Shown here: positions 7,002 to 14,402 of the stretch, piece by piece
Position numbering within the stretch: the first letter of the stretch is position 1
Layout of the letters: each line of letters opens with the position of its first letter
Assembly: GCA_902478605.1 (NCBI GenBank)
Contig: CABSLQ010000055.1
Span: 1 to 19,755, forward strand
Direction of reading: 5' to 3'
Length of the DNA: 19,755 nucleotides
Origin: an uncultured Oscillospiraceae bacterium
GTDB lineage: Bacteria; Bacillota; Clostridia; Oscillospirales; Acutalibacteraceae
Notes under the pieces: model-generated
Databases searched by the model: none
The model's input: the letters and a program-made list of their open reading frames with translations, nothing else
What the model was told of the DNA's origin: nothing
Program-made: the position numbers and the translations under genes

Positions 7002-8027
7002 ATGAAACGCCGGATAGCGGCTTTGGCAGCGGGTATGCTGCTGTTCTCCCTGGCCGGTTGCGCAAACGAATCGGAACCCCCAAGGGCGGAACGCTCCGTT
7101 TTCGCCATGAACACCTATATGACCCTCACCGTCTATGGGGAGAACGGGGAAACGGCCCTGGAAGCCGCCGAAGAACGAATTCATGCGGTCGAGGCCCTTT
7201 GGTCCGTCACCGATGCGGCAAGCGATATCTATCGGGCAAATCACAGCGGCGGACAAACCGTATCCGTCCATGAAGAAACGGCAAACCTGCTGTCCTTTGC
7301 TTTGGATATGGCGCAGAAAACCGGCGGCGCCCTGGAGCCGACGATCTATCCTGTACTCACGGCCTGGGGCTTTACCACAGACAGCAAACAGGTGCCCACG
7401 CAGGAGCAAATCGCTGAGCAGCTCCCCCAGGTGGACTATAGCCGCATCCGGCTGGAAGGGACAAGCCTGACCGTTCCCGCCGGCATGCAGCTGGACCTGG
7501 GCGCCGTAGGCAAAGGCTATGCCGCCGATGTGGTCACCGACGTGCTGAAGGCGCACGGCATCGAATCGGCCGTTCTCAGCCTGGGCGGCAATATCCAGAC
7601 CATTGGCTCCCGGCCGGACGGAAGCCAGTGGCGGATCGGTATCCGGGCGCCGTGGGAGGACGGAAATCTCGGTGTGCTGGAAACCAGCGACGCGGCCGTG
7701 GTGACCTCCGGCGGATATGAAAACTATTTTGAGGATGCGGACGGCCATATTTACTGGCATATCCTCGATCCCGCTACCGGATACCCGGCGGACAGCGGGC
7801 TGCAGTCGGTCACGATCATCGGCAAGGAAGGCAGGCTGTGCGATGCGCTTTCGACCGCCCTGTTCGTAATGGGCGCCGAAAAAGCGGAGGCCTACTGGCG
7901 GGAAAACGGCGGCTTCGATATGCTGCTGGTTACGGAGGAAAACGAGATCCTTCTGACGGAAGGGATCGCCGACAGCTTCACTTTGAGCGACGGCCGGACC
8001 GAAACAATCCGGGTACTGAAAGCATAA
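7002..8027 (+). CDS. apbE: FMN:protein transferase lipoprotein (ApbE)
   Basis: A 341-residue exported lipoprotein: charged MKRR start, hydrophobic stretch, and lipobox LAGC with Cys20. ApbE proteins take FMN from FAD and attach it covalently to Thr/Ser of partner proteins such as Rnf/Nqr subunits, on the outer face of the membrane, using Mg2+. Family landmarks are FAMNTYMTLTVYG, GALEPTIYPVLTAWGF, LDLGAVGKGYAAD (164-176), SLGGNIQTIG, TSGGYENYF, HILDPATGYP (253-262) and DALSTALFVMG (281-291). The last two regions hold the usual metal and flavin ligands. AAGAAGG precedes the ATG by about 9 bases. No obvious flavinylation target gene is adjacent, so its client is probably encoded elsewhere. Confidence 0.93.
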   Translation: MKRRIAALAAGMLLFSLAGCANESEPPRAERSVFAMNTYMTLTVYGENGETALEAAEERIHAVEALWSVTDAASDIYRANHSGGQTVSVHEETANLLSFALDMAQKTGGALEPTIYPVLTAWGFTTDSKQVPTQEQIAEQLPQVDYSRIRLEGTSLTVPAGMQLDLGAVGKGYAADVVTDVLKAHGIESAVLSLGGNIQTIGSRPDGSQWRIGIRAPWEDGNLGVLETSDAAVVTSGGYENYFEDADGHIYWHILDPATGYPADSGLQSVTIIGKEGRLCDALSTALFVMGAEKAEAYWRENGGFDMLLVTEENEILLTEGIADSFTLSDGRTETIRVLKA

Positions 8028-8077
8028 GGCGGAAAGCGGAGCCTCCACCGACTTTTCACCATCCGCGTGCCGTGCAA

Positions 8078-8112
8078 CGCCCCTGCGGTCTTGGGAACCG
8101 CAGGGGCGGTTT
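8078..8112 (+). terminator. Terminator-like hairpin after apbE
   Basis: CGCCCCTGCGGT (8078-8089) pairs perfectly with ACCGCAGGGGCG (8097-8108) over a 7-base loop. Only a short T-run (GTTT) follows. It sits 50 bases after the apbE stop and well before the next promoter, so ending apbE transcription is the likely role. The rest of the gap up to 8277 shows nothing else I can support. Confidence 0.6.
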
Positions 8113-8277
8113 GCATGTATCCGTTTCCGGCGAATAGGAGCCGGCAAACCCGCAACGGATCGGACGCCGGGCCGGCGCGTACCCGCGTCTCTGCCGGGCC
8201 AGCCGGAAGGAAAAGCCTGTCCCCGGCGGCTTCGCCAGTATGCGGCAGCCCGTATGACGCAATCGGAGTAGTTTTGG

Positions 8278-8306
8278 TTGAAAAAGCCGAAAGCATGTTA
8301 TATACT
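8278..8306 (+). promoter_or_regulatory. Promoter of the methylase/specificity/ATPase/HNH operon
   Basis: TTGAAA (8278-8283), a 17-base spacer and TATACT (8301-8306) form a near-consensus sigma-A promoter. A strong AAAAAAGGAGTG ribosome site and the methylase ATG at 8328 follow at once, leaving a very short leader. It is the only clear promoter for the four overlapping genes downstream. Confidence 0.7.
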
Positions 8307-8327
8307 GGAAAAAAGGAGTGAAGCGAT

Positions 8328-9431
8328 ATGGAACAGTTGACCTTCGGAGAAACCCGTTCTTCCGACATCTTCCGTGAACAGCTGCACGATTTGCTCGATG
8401 CGCTGCGGATGGAATACGCCGGTGACGTCATTTCGCTTTATAATCAAATCAGTATACAGTATCTGCTGCACAGAGACTCACCATGGCTGACCGACAGGGA
8501 ACGGCAGGCGGGCCATCGCGCGATGGAGGACGAAGAACTGATCGCGCGGTACCGGCATAGCTTCTCGGCCTTTCACGCGGTCGCCTACACCCCTCTTCTC
8601 GATCAGCCGGGCACAATCCGCCGTCTGCTGAGCGGCGTGGCCCCGCTCCCCCCATATGCCAATGCGGCCCTTTTTCCGCTTATGCGGGAATTTCTGGAAT
8701 ACGCCGTTACCCTGCGTCCGGACAACACCGTGCGCACGTCGTGGGCCCTGGCCCGTGCCGTTGCCGACGCGCTGTATCCGGAGGGGAATTCCCCGCAGCC
8801 CCGGGCGGCCGTCATGGATCCCGCCTGCGGCACCGGCGCTTTTTTATTGGCCATGGGGGACCACCCCGGAAAATCGGACGAGCCGCTGCAGCTGGTCGGC
8901 TTTGAAGCGGACAGCGAGCTGCGCACCGCCTGCCGCATACTGGCGTATCTGGCCGATATCCCCATCGATCTGCGGGAGCCGCCGGCGGAAGCGCAAAAGC
9001 GATACGGCGAATACGGCCTGGTTCTGGCCAATCCGCCCCTGGTCAGGCGCAAGGGCGCCGGCGAGGACCTCCGGATATGGGACGATCCCGATCCGTACCG
9101 GAAGGCTGTCTGGGAGATTATGGAGTCCCTTGCGCCCGGCGGCCGCTGTGCCCTGATCGTACCGGACAGCTTCCTGTTTACCGTGCACACGCTTGCCACC
9201 CGTCAGCGGAAAGCGCTTCTGACTAATTTCGTCGTGGAGGGCATTTTCAAGCTTCCGGACGGTTCGTTCCTGCGGCCAACCGGCGTGAAGGCCTCTGCCA
9301 TCGTGTTCTCCCGCCCCGATTCGCGCGATGACAGAAGGCCGGCAACCGAAAAGGTGCTGTTTTATGAGTTGTCTTCGCTGGATACGCTCGGCACCGTCCT
9401 GTCACAGCGCGAACGGTATTGGGCGGAATGA
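8328..9431 (+). CDS. Type I-like N6-adenine DNA methylase (HsdM-like), ends at an in-frame TGA
   Basis: 367 residues up to a TGA at 9429-9431. The SAM-binding motif I is DPACGTGAFLLAMG (about 164-177) and motif IV is LVLANPPLVRRKG (NPP at 235-237). GGRCALIVPDSFLF and GIFKLPDGSFLRPTGVKASAIVF are typical of type I methylases. Motif IV has Leu where Tyr/Phe/Trp is usual in N6-adenine methylases, which may lower or abolish activity. The same frame stays open beyond the TGA for 89 more codons with HsdM-like residues, ending in an 8-base overlap with the specificity gene. The stop therefore looks like a nonsense change (TGG to TGA would give YWAEWKKAL) or a recoding site. AAGGAGTG sets the start. 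In a type I system this subunit would methylate sites chosen by HsdS. Confidence 0.85.
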   Translation: MEQLTFGETRSSDIFREQLHDLLDALRMEYAGDVISLYNQISIQYLLHRDSPWLTDRERQAGHRAMEDEELIARYRHSFSAFHAVAYTPLLDQPGTIRRLLSGVAPLPPYANAALFPLMREFLEYAVTLRPDNTVRTSWALARAVADALYPEGNSPQPRAAVMDPACGTGAFLLAMGDHPGKSDEPLQLVGFEADSELRTACRILAYLADIPIDLREPPAEAQKRYGEYGLVLANPPLVRRKGAGEDLRIWDDPDPYRKAVWEIMESLAPGGRCALIVPDSFLFTVHTLATRQRKALLTNFVVEGIFKLPDGSFLRPTGVKASAIVFSRPDSRDDRRPATEKVLFYELSSLDTLGTVLSQRERYWAE

Positions 9432-9701
9432 AAAAAGGCCCTGGCCTTCGGCCAGACCATCGAAAACGTAAAAGGCATCCGTATCCCACTGGATCGGAAG
9501 GATCCCGCCGCCTACTTTGCCGCCTTTTCCGATATCGAACGGCTGGATTTCGCTCTGCTGCCGAGCTATTATCAGCACGACGAGTCCATCGAGTATCTGG
9601 AAGGCGATCCGCAGGAGCTGTGGGAAGAGCTGATGGGGCTGGAGGAGGAAATCCGGTCCCTGCTGATCGCGGTCCGGCAGGAGGGTGACGACGATGTATA
9701 A
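9432..9701 (+). pseudogene. C-terminal remainder of the methylase after the in-frame TGA
   Basis: Reading on in the methylase frame gives KKALAFGQTIENVKGIRIPL, then AAYFAAFSDIERLDFALLPS and a Glu-rich helix to TAA at 9699-9701. It looks like real coding sequence continuous with the methylase. There is no early ATG or GTG and no ribosome site after the TGA, so re-initiation is unlikely; readthrough or a reverted allele would be needed. The natural end at 9701 overlaps the next gene by 8 bases, as expected in this tightly packed operon. Full length with readthrough would be 457 residues plus the stop position residue. Confidence 0.7.
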
Positions 9702-11253
9702 GGTCCCCGGCTGGAACACGCTCCCGCTCTCTCAGGTCACCAGTGACTGGATTTTCGGCAAAACCCCGTCCCGCAGCGACCACGCGAATTATACCGAGGA
9801 AGGCGGTCTGCCCTGGGCCAAGGCGGAGGATATCCACGGCGGCACCCTGACCAGAACAGGGGAACGCGTGACGGCGGCCGCCGCCGCGCACATGGCCGTC
9901 ATCCAGCCCGGCGACGTCCTTGTCTCCACGGCCGGCTCCATCGGCAAAACCGCCATCGCCGGCGTGCCGATGGTCTGCAACCAGGCGGTGCAGGCCATCC
10001 GGTTTAATGAACAGATCGTCCTGCCGGCATTCGGGTATTATTACCTGATGCATCAGGCACCCCAGCTCAGACGGCTGGCCATCCGGCTGGCGGCGCCCAA
10101 TTTGACCCAATCCGCATTGAAGGAGTTTCCCATCTGCTTCCCCTCCCTGCAGCTCCAGCGGCGGCTGGTGCGGGTGCTGGAAAACGCGGAAGCGGCTGTG
10201 CGCAAGCGCGAAGCGCAGCTTCCGCTGCTGGAACGGTATCTGTCGGCTCTTTTTGCCCAGCTCTTTGCGGCGGAGGAACCGGCTTACGTTTCCCTTCCCC
10301 AGCTGCTGGCGCAGCCTGCGCAGAAAGGGCTCGTGCAGCGGCGGGCCGACAGCCCGACCGGTTTCGTTGCGGTCAGCAGCTTTGGGGAAAGCCGCTTTCT
10401 TCTCTCCGATTTGTCCGGCCTTCCGCCGGTTGAGCTCAGCGCCGATCGGGCGGAGAAATACCGGATTGTCCCCGGCGATCTGCTGATTCGGGCTCTTCCG
10501 GGGACGGTTCCCACCATTCGGCTGGCCGGGAAAACCGACGGGGATACGCCTGTGGCGGGTGCCGGCCTCTTTCGGCTGCGCGCCGCCGCCGATCGGGTTC
10601 TGCCGGAATATCTGTACGCCGCTCTTTTTTCCTTCTTCCGCTCTCCGCGGCGCCGGCCCCTTCCTTTTCCGCTGGAACAGGCGCTGGAAGCCTGCTCCGT
10701 CCCGGTTGTCAGCCTGGAAAGGCAGCGCGCTTTCCGGGCACAATTCCGCACCTTCATGCAACTGAGCGATCGCATGGCGACCGCGGCGCAGCTGACACGC
10801 CGGCTGTTCGATATCCTGCTGCAGAGGGCGATGCTGGGGCTTCTCTTCCCCGCGGACGGGGCGCAGACGCTCCCGGCCGATCTCCTGCTGCATCTGCAGA
10901 CGCCGCCGCGCCGGACAAGCCAGCCTTCCCTCCCCCGTCTGCCGGCGGCCATGCAGGCCATTCTCGCCCGGCTCTCCCCTGCACAGGAGAAGCTTTTTTC
11001 TTCTCTGCTTGCCGCCGGCAAGCCGTTGACAGTGGACGAGCTGACGACAAAGCAATGCAGCCGGCCGGCGGCGCAGGCCACCCTGCGGCTGCTGACGCAG
11101 CTCGGCCTGTTGGATATGACGCCGCAGCCCATACACGATCCCTCCTCCGGCAAGCCGGAGGACGATAACTGGTTTTTGGATCACAACGGTCAGGCGATAA
11201 CGGTACCGCTCTACCGGCTGTCGGACGACCTGGGAGAACCGCCATGCGACTGA
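9694..11253 (+). CDS. HsdS-like specificity subunit with extra C-terminal winged-helix-like domain
   Basis: 519 residues. Two target-recognition domains can be read. TRD1 is about 5-150, with WNTLPLSQV, LPWAKAEDIHGG, QPGDVLVSTAGSIGKTAI and ALKEFPICFPSL. TRD2 is about 198-340, with GDLLIRALPGTVPTIRLAG and VPVVSLERQRAF. Each is followed by a spacer helix (LQRRLVRVLENAEAAVRKRE; FRAQFRTFMQLSDRM). This is the HsdS layout that reads a bipartite DNA site. Residues about 386-519 are extra; 425-475 look like a winged helix (SPAQEKLFSSLLAAGKPLTV, then RPAAQATLRLLTQLGLL). AGGAGG nine bases upstream sets the ATG at 9694; a GTG at 9685 abuts that site. It overlaps the methylase frame by 8 bases and the ATPase by 10. 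Confidence 0.85.
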   Translation: MYKVPGWNTLPLSQVTSDWIFGKTPSRSDHANYTEEGGLPWAKAEDIHGGTLTRTGERVTAAAAAHMAVIQPGDVLVSTAGSIGKTAIAGVPMVCNQAVQAIRFNEQIVLPAFGYYYLMHQAPQLRRLAIRLAAPNLTQSALKEFPICFPSLQLQRRLVRVLENAEAAVRKREAQLPLLERYLSALFAQLFAAEEPAYVSLPQLLAQPAQKGLVQRRADSPTGFVAVSSFGESRFLLSDLSGLPPVELSADRAEKYRIVPGDLLIRALPGTVPTIRLAGKTDGDTPVAGAGLFRLRAAADRVLPEYLYAALFSFFRSPRRRPLPFPLEQALEACSVPVVSLERQRAFRAQFRTFMQLSDRMATAAQLTRRLFDILLQRAMLGLLFPADGAQTLPADLLLHLQTPPRRTSQPSLPRLPAAMQAILARLSPAQEKLFSSLLAAGKPLTVDELTTKQCSRPAAQATLRLLTQLGLLDMTPQPIHDPSSGKPEDDNWFLDHNGQAITVPLYRLSDDLGEPPCD

Positions 11254-12752
11254 AACAGGTTACCATACAACGGTATAAATGCCTGGCGAACACCCGGGCG
11301 GAATTTCAAAGCGCCGAGCCGGATTTTTCCGCCCATCTTCTCGCCGGGCTCAACGGGTCGGGCAAATCCTGCTTTTTGGAGGCGCTCGGGCATATTTTTA
11401 CAAGCCTGCTGCAGGATCAGCCGGCCGGCTTCCCCTACGAACTGGAATATACGACCGGGGAAGGAACGCGCGTGCGGGTTGTATCGAACGGGGACCGGCT
11501 GCAGGTGTGGATAAACGACCAGAAGGCGGAGAACAACGTGGTTCCCCTGTCCTGCAAGCCCCGGCGGATTGTCGCCTGCTGTGCAGGGGCCAACCAGCAG
11601 CTGGGGGACGTCCTTCTCTCTTTCCCGCGGGAGGCCCTGGCCAATGAGCTGTATGCGCTTACCCGCAGCCAATCGGACCAGCCGCTCACGGACGCGGCCC
11701 CCGGCATTCTCAAGTTTTATGCGATGCTCGATACCGATCCGCGCGTGCTCTTTCTCGACGCCGGCCTGTCCCGCCTTGTCCTGCCCGTCCTCTTTGCCGT
11801 GACGCCGGAGGACGACCCCGCCTATGCCGCCCTGCTGGACAGCTGTATCCGGCAGACGGGAAAGCGCATACAGCCGGTGGCCTTTTCCCTCACCGTGGAC
11901 GACGACAAGCTGTCCGAACAGCTGCAGCAGTACCGGCACAGGCCCCAGTTCGGACGGCTGGCCCGCATGCTGCGCAGCAGCGGGGGCAAACCGCCCCTGG
12001 CCGAACGGGTGATAAAGCGGGATATCCCCTCCGGCGGCGGGCTTGAGCTGACCGGCCTATTCCCCTATCACACCACGGCGGAAGGCGGATTTCGGCATCC
12101 GGCCCTCACCGAAGAATACGCCGGCGATCCCCTGATGCTTCTTTCGGTTCTTCTGGCGGCGATGCAGGCCGGGGTACTGCGGGACGTCCAGTTCGCCTTT
12201 CAGATGGACGGCTGCCCCGATCTGGTGGGAATGGAGGCGCTCAGCGACGGCGAACTGATGTGGATCGCCCGGATGGGGCTGGTGCTGATGAGCCGCACCG
12301 GCACCGGGGATTCCCTTTTTCTGTTCGACGAGCCGGATATTCATTTTAACGACGACTGGAACCGGCATTTTATGGCCTCTCTGCGGCGGCTGACCCGGTC
12401 GGCGGACGGGCCCAACCGGCAGGAATTCCTCATCGCCACCCACTCCATCCTCCTGATGACCGACGCCTATCCGCAGCAGATCCATCTCTTTTCCCATACG
12501 CCGGGCGGCGGCACGGCGGTGTCTCCCGCTCCCATCCCCGTTTTTGCCGCCCAGCACGAGAACATTGCGCAGGAGCTTTTTGGGGCGGACGCCATCGGGG
12601 ACTATTCCCGCAGCGTGGTCGAGCAGGCCCTGCAGGCGGACAGCCTGGATCGGCTTGTCCCTCTGCTGCACAAGATGGGGCCGGGGTATTCCCGGTTCCA
12701 GCTGCTGGAACGGTATTACGAGCTGAAAAAGCCGCCCGAAGAAAGGGGCTGA
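11244..12752 (+). CDS. AAA/ABC-class ATPase associated with the restriction-like operon (PtuA/RecF-like)
   Basis: 502 residues. It opens RLKQVTIQRYKCLANTRAEF, typical of RecF/SMC-type and OLD/PtuA-type ATPases. Walker A is GLNGSGKS (35-42), the ABC signature is LSDGELMW (333-340), Walker B is LFLFDEPDIHF (358-368), and the H-loop is IATHS (His400). The D-x-H-F-ND arrangement after Walker B is common in defence ATPases. The domain between about 60 and 290 has no Zn-hook Cys pair and is too short for a long coiled coil. The gene starts 10 bases inside hsdS and ends by sharing one base (TGATG) with the HNH gene, so the ATPase and nuclease should be made together. By analogy with Septu PtuA-PtuB, it probably controls the nuclease. 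Its exact subfamily is not resolvable by eye. Confidence 0.87.
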   Translation: MRLKQVTIQRYKCLANTRAEFQSAEPDFSAHLLAGLNGSGKSCFLEALGHIFTSLLQDQPAGFPYELEYTTGEGTRVRVVSNGDRLQVWINDQKAENNVVPLSCKPRRIVACCAGANQQLGDVLLSFPREALANELYALTRSQSDQPLTDAAPGILKFYAMLDTDPRVLFLDAGLSRLVLPVLFAVTPEDDPAYAALLDSCIRQTGKRIQPVAFSLTVDDDKLSEQLQQYRHRPQFGRLARMLRSSGGKPPLAERVIKRDIPSGGGLELTGLFPYHTTAEGGFRHPALTEEYAGDPLMLLSVLLAAMQAGVLRDVQFAFQMDGCPDLVGMEALSDGELMWIARMGLVLMSRTGTGDSLFLFDEPDIHFNDDWNRHFMASLRRLTRSADGPNRQEFLIATHSILLMTDAYPQQIHLFSHTPGGGTAVSPAPIPVFAAQHENIAQELFGADAIGDYSRSVVEQALQADSLDRLVPLLHKMGPGYSRFQLLERYYELKKPPEERG

Positions 12753-13726
12753 TGCGGTTGTTTTGGGAAATGCACCGGCACCGGGGCCATGCGGTGCTGG
12801 AGGAAATCAATCGCTGGCTGCTGGGTATCTTTGATGCGGCCGCCCGCTCCGCAAGCCCCTCCCCCTCTTCCGCGCATGAGGCAAGGTTCTTCCGCGAGCT
12901 GTTTTCCCTCCCGGCCGATAAGCGGGAGCAGATCGCACAAGCCCTGCACCACGACTTCGGGCTTTACCTTTCCCCCGGGACGGGCGCTGCTTTTTCGTAT
13001 CCGCAGCTCTCCAAGGAGGAAAAAAAGCAGGTAAACGCTATCTATCAGTATGTCTACACGGCTTTGTTCAGCCGGCGCGGTGTTCCGCTGCATCATACGG
13101 GACCGCGATACGACCGCCGCCAGTTTGCCCGGGACTTCACAGCCGACAACCCCCAGCTGGATTCCTGCTGTCCCGTCTGCCTGCACCACAAATCGGATCT
13201 GGCACAGGAATGCGACGTGGAACACTTTCTGCCCAAAAGAGCCTATCCGGCTTTTGTTCTGCATCCGGACAACCTGTATCTCGCCTGCAAGGAGTGCAAC
13301 CAGCTTTATAAAAAGACAAAGACCATCCCTCTTTCCGAGAGCTTCCTGCCTTACCGGGACACGGTGCGGGACGCGGCGGAGGTTGTGGTGACGCGGGAGG
13401 ACGGCCGGGACAAAATCGCGCTGCTTCCCAAAGACCCGGCGCAGCCTTCTGTGCAGGAGAAGCTTACCGGCTTTGTGAAGCAATTTGATCTGGATACGCG
13501 CTGGACCAAGGACTGCGAAAGCTTTTTCCGGAAAATGGCGGCCCGGTATCGCTCCCGGCATCTGGACAAGGCGGCGCTGCTGCGGGAAATGCGGGAGGAT
13601 TGGCAGAAAAACGCGGCGGTGTGGGAGCTGCCCGAGGCCTACGTGGAGGGGATATACTGGAACTGGGTTTCCAGCCGGCAGTTCGATGCCTTTTACGCCG
13701 AAATGCACGATGCCGCCGACTTATAA
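12752..13726 (+). CDS. HNH endonuclease (PtuB-like effector)
   Basis: 324 residues. The central His-Me-finger nuclease core carries a split zinc site, CPVC (Cys140, Cys143) and ACKECN (Cys179, Cys182). The catalytic stretch is CDVEHFLPKRAYP (Glu157, His158), followed by HPDNLYLAC (Asn174) and N183. This C-x2-C ... D-x-E-H-F-x-P-K ... NL-x3-C-x2-CN-x3-K pattern is the HNH form found in Septu PtuB and related abortive nucleases. A ~130-residue helical N-terminus and a ~130-residue C-terminus (FVKQFDLDTRW, EAYVEGIYWNWVSSRQF) flank it, perhaps for contact with the ATPase. The start overlaps the ATPase stop by one base. It replaces the missing HsdR as the likely DNA- or RNA-cutting component. Confidence 0.87.
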   Translation: MRLFWEMHRHRGHAVLEEINRWLLGIFDAAARSASPSPSSAHEARFFRELFSLPADKREQIAQALHHDFGLYLSPGTGAAFSYPQLSKEEKKQVNAIYQYVYTALFSRRGVPLHHTGPRYDRRQFARDFTADNPQLDSCCPVCLHHKSDLAQECDVEHFLPKRAYPAFVLHPDNLYLACKECNQLYKKTKTIPLSESFLPYRDTVRDAAEVVVTREDGRDKIALLPKDPAQPSVQEKLTGFVKQFDLDTRWTKDCESFFRKMAARYRSRHLDKAALLREMREDWQKNAAVWELPEAYVEGIYWNWVSSRQFDAFYAEMHDAADL

Positions 13727-13744
13727 TGGCGGCACGCATACAGA

Positions 13745-13787
13745 AACCGGGCAGGATGGCTGTACACCATCCTGCCCGGTTGGCTTT
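13745..13787. terminator. Bidirectional terminator between HNH gene and ferritin
   Basis: AACCGGGCAGGATGG (13745-13759) pairs perfectly with CCATCCTGCCCGGTT (13767-13781) over a 7-base loop. It lies 19 bases past the HNH stop and 19 bases past the end of the convergent ferritin gene. A short TTT follows on each strand. Placement and 15-bp stem make it the shared end of both transcription units. Confidence 0.75.
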
Positions 13788-13799
13788 GTATGGGGGATT

Positions 13800-14309
13800 T
13801 TACAGCGTCAGAGAGGGCGCGGTGTAAACGCGGGCCGCCATTTCGCTGTTGAGCATATACAGGCCCTTGGCGTCACCGCCGAACAGCTCCATCTTGACGA
13901 TCAAATCCGCTGCATTCTTTTCCTCCTCGCCCTGCTCCTTGACGAACCAGTCGAGCATCTGCATGGTACGGAAATCGTGATCCGCATACGCGGCGGCATA
14001 GATGGCGTTGATAAGGCCGGTGACGTATTTCTCGTGTTCAAGCCCCATCTTCAGCGGCGCCATGTTGTCGGCCAGGGTGCAGTCCGGCGCGTCAATCGCC
14101 TTAAGCGTGACCTTTTCCCCGTTATTATGCAGATACTGATAAAACAGCAGGGCATGGTCGCGCTCCTCCTGCGCCTGGATCCTGTACCAGTTTTCAAATC
14201 CGTCCAGGCCCGCTTCGGCATAGTAATTGGCAAATTCCAGATACAGATAGGCCGAATAGAATTCTTTGTTGATTTGATCGTTGATTAGTTCCGCTACCTG
14301 CTTGTTCAT
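13800..14309 (-). CDS. Ferritin (non-haem, bacterial FtnA type)
   Basis: 169 residues forming the ferritin four-helix bundle. Ferroxidase-site residues can be read in order: Glu16 in INKEFYSAYLYL, Glu49/His52 in QAQEERDHALLFYQYL, Glu91 in KMGLEHEKYV, and the Gln/Glu stretch WFVKEQGEEEKNA (about 121-133). It oxidises Fe2+ and stores it as mineral in a 24-mer shell, fitting its place beside the feo iron uptake locus. The start is the ATG at 14309 with AAGGAG nine bases upstream; a longer frame to 14384 has no ribosome site. It has its own promoter. Confidence 0.93.
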   Translation of the reverse strand: MNKQVAELINDQINKEFYSAYLYLEFANYYAEAGLDGFENWYRIQAQEERDHALLFYQYLHNNGEKVTLKAIDAPDCTLADNMAPLKMGLEHEKYVTGLINAIYAAAYADHDFRTMQMLDWFVKEQGEEEKNAADLIVKMELFGGDAKGLYMLNSEMAARVYTAPSLTL

Positions 14310-14342
14310 AGGGCAAAGCTCCTTTACTTCTGATTTTCTTCT

Positions 14343-14352
14343 AGTATACCAC
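14343..14352 (-). promoter_or_regulatory. Extended -10 promoter element of ferritin
   Basis: On the minus strand TGGTATACT gives a TG-N extended -10 with consensus TATACT at 14348-14343. I see no good -35. It lies about 35 bases before the ferritin ATG. No TTAG-N6-CTAA palindrome is present here, so ferritin is probably not under the same iron operator as feo. Confidence 0.45.
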
Positions 14353-14402
14353 AGCCCTGTGCAAAATTCTACCCGGACGGACAACCTTTCCGTAAGACGG
14401 AC

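Noticed and set aside
9429..9455. Programmed -1 frameshift at AAAAAAG plus hairpin
   Set aside because: The A-run lies after the TGA in the methylase frame, so the ribosome would stop before reaching it, and no useful alternative frame follows.
9419..9688. Plus-strand frame with an ATG overlapping the methylase TGA (MKKGPGLRPD)
   Set aside because: Arg/Gly/Pro-rich out-of-frame translation. The methylase frame, not this one, carries the HsdM-like residues, so it is not a re-initiated gene.
9247..11184. 645-residue minus-strand frame opposite the methylase and hsdS
   Set aside because: Arg/Gln/Gly-rich antisense shadow of GC-rich coding DNA, with no recognisable domain and no ribosome site.
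8328..13726. Ordinary type I restriction-modification operon
   Set aside because: HsdM- and HsdS-like genes are present, but the operon ends with an ATPase and an HNH nuclease and a terminator. No helicase-type HsdR is in the unit.
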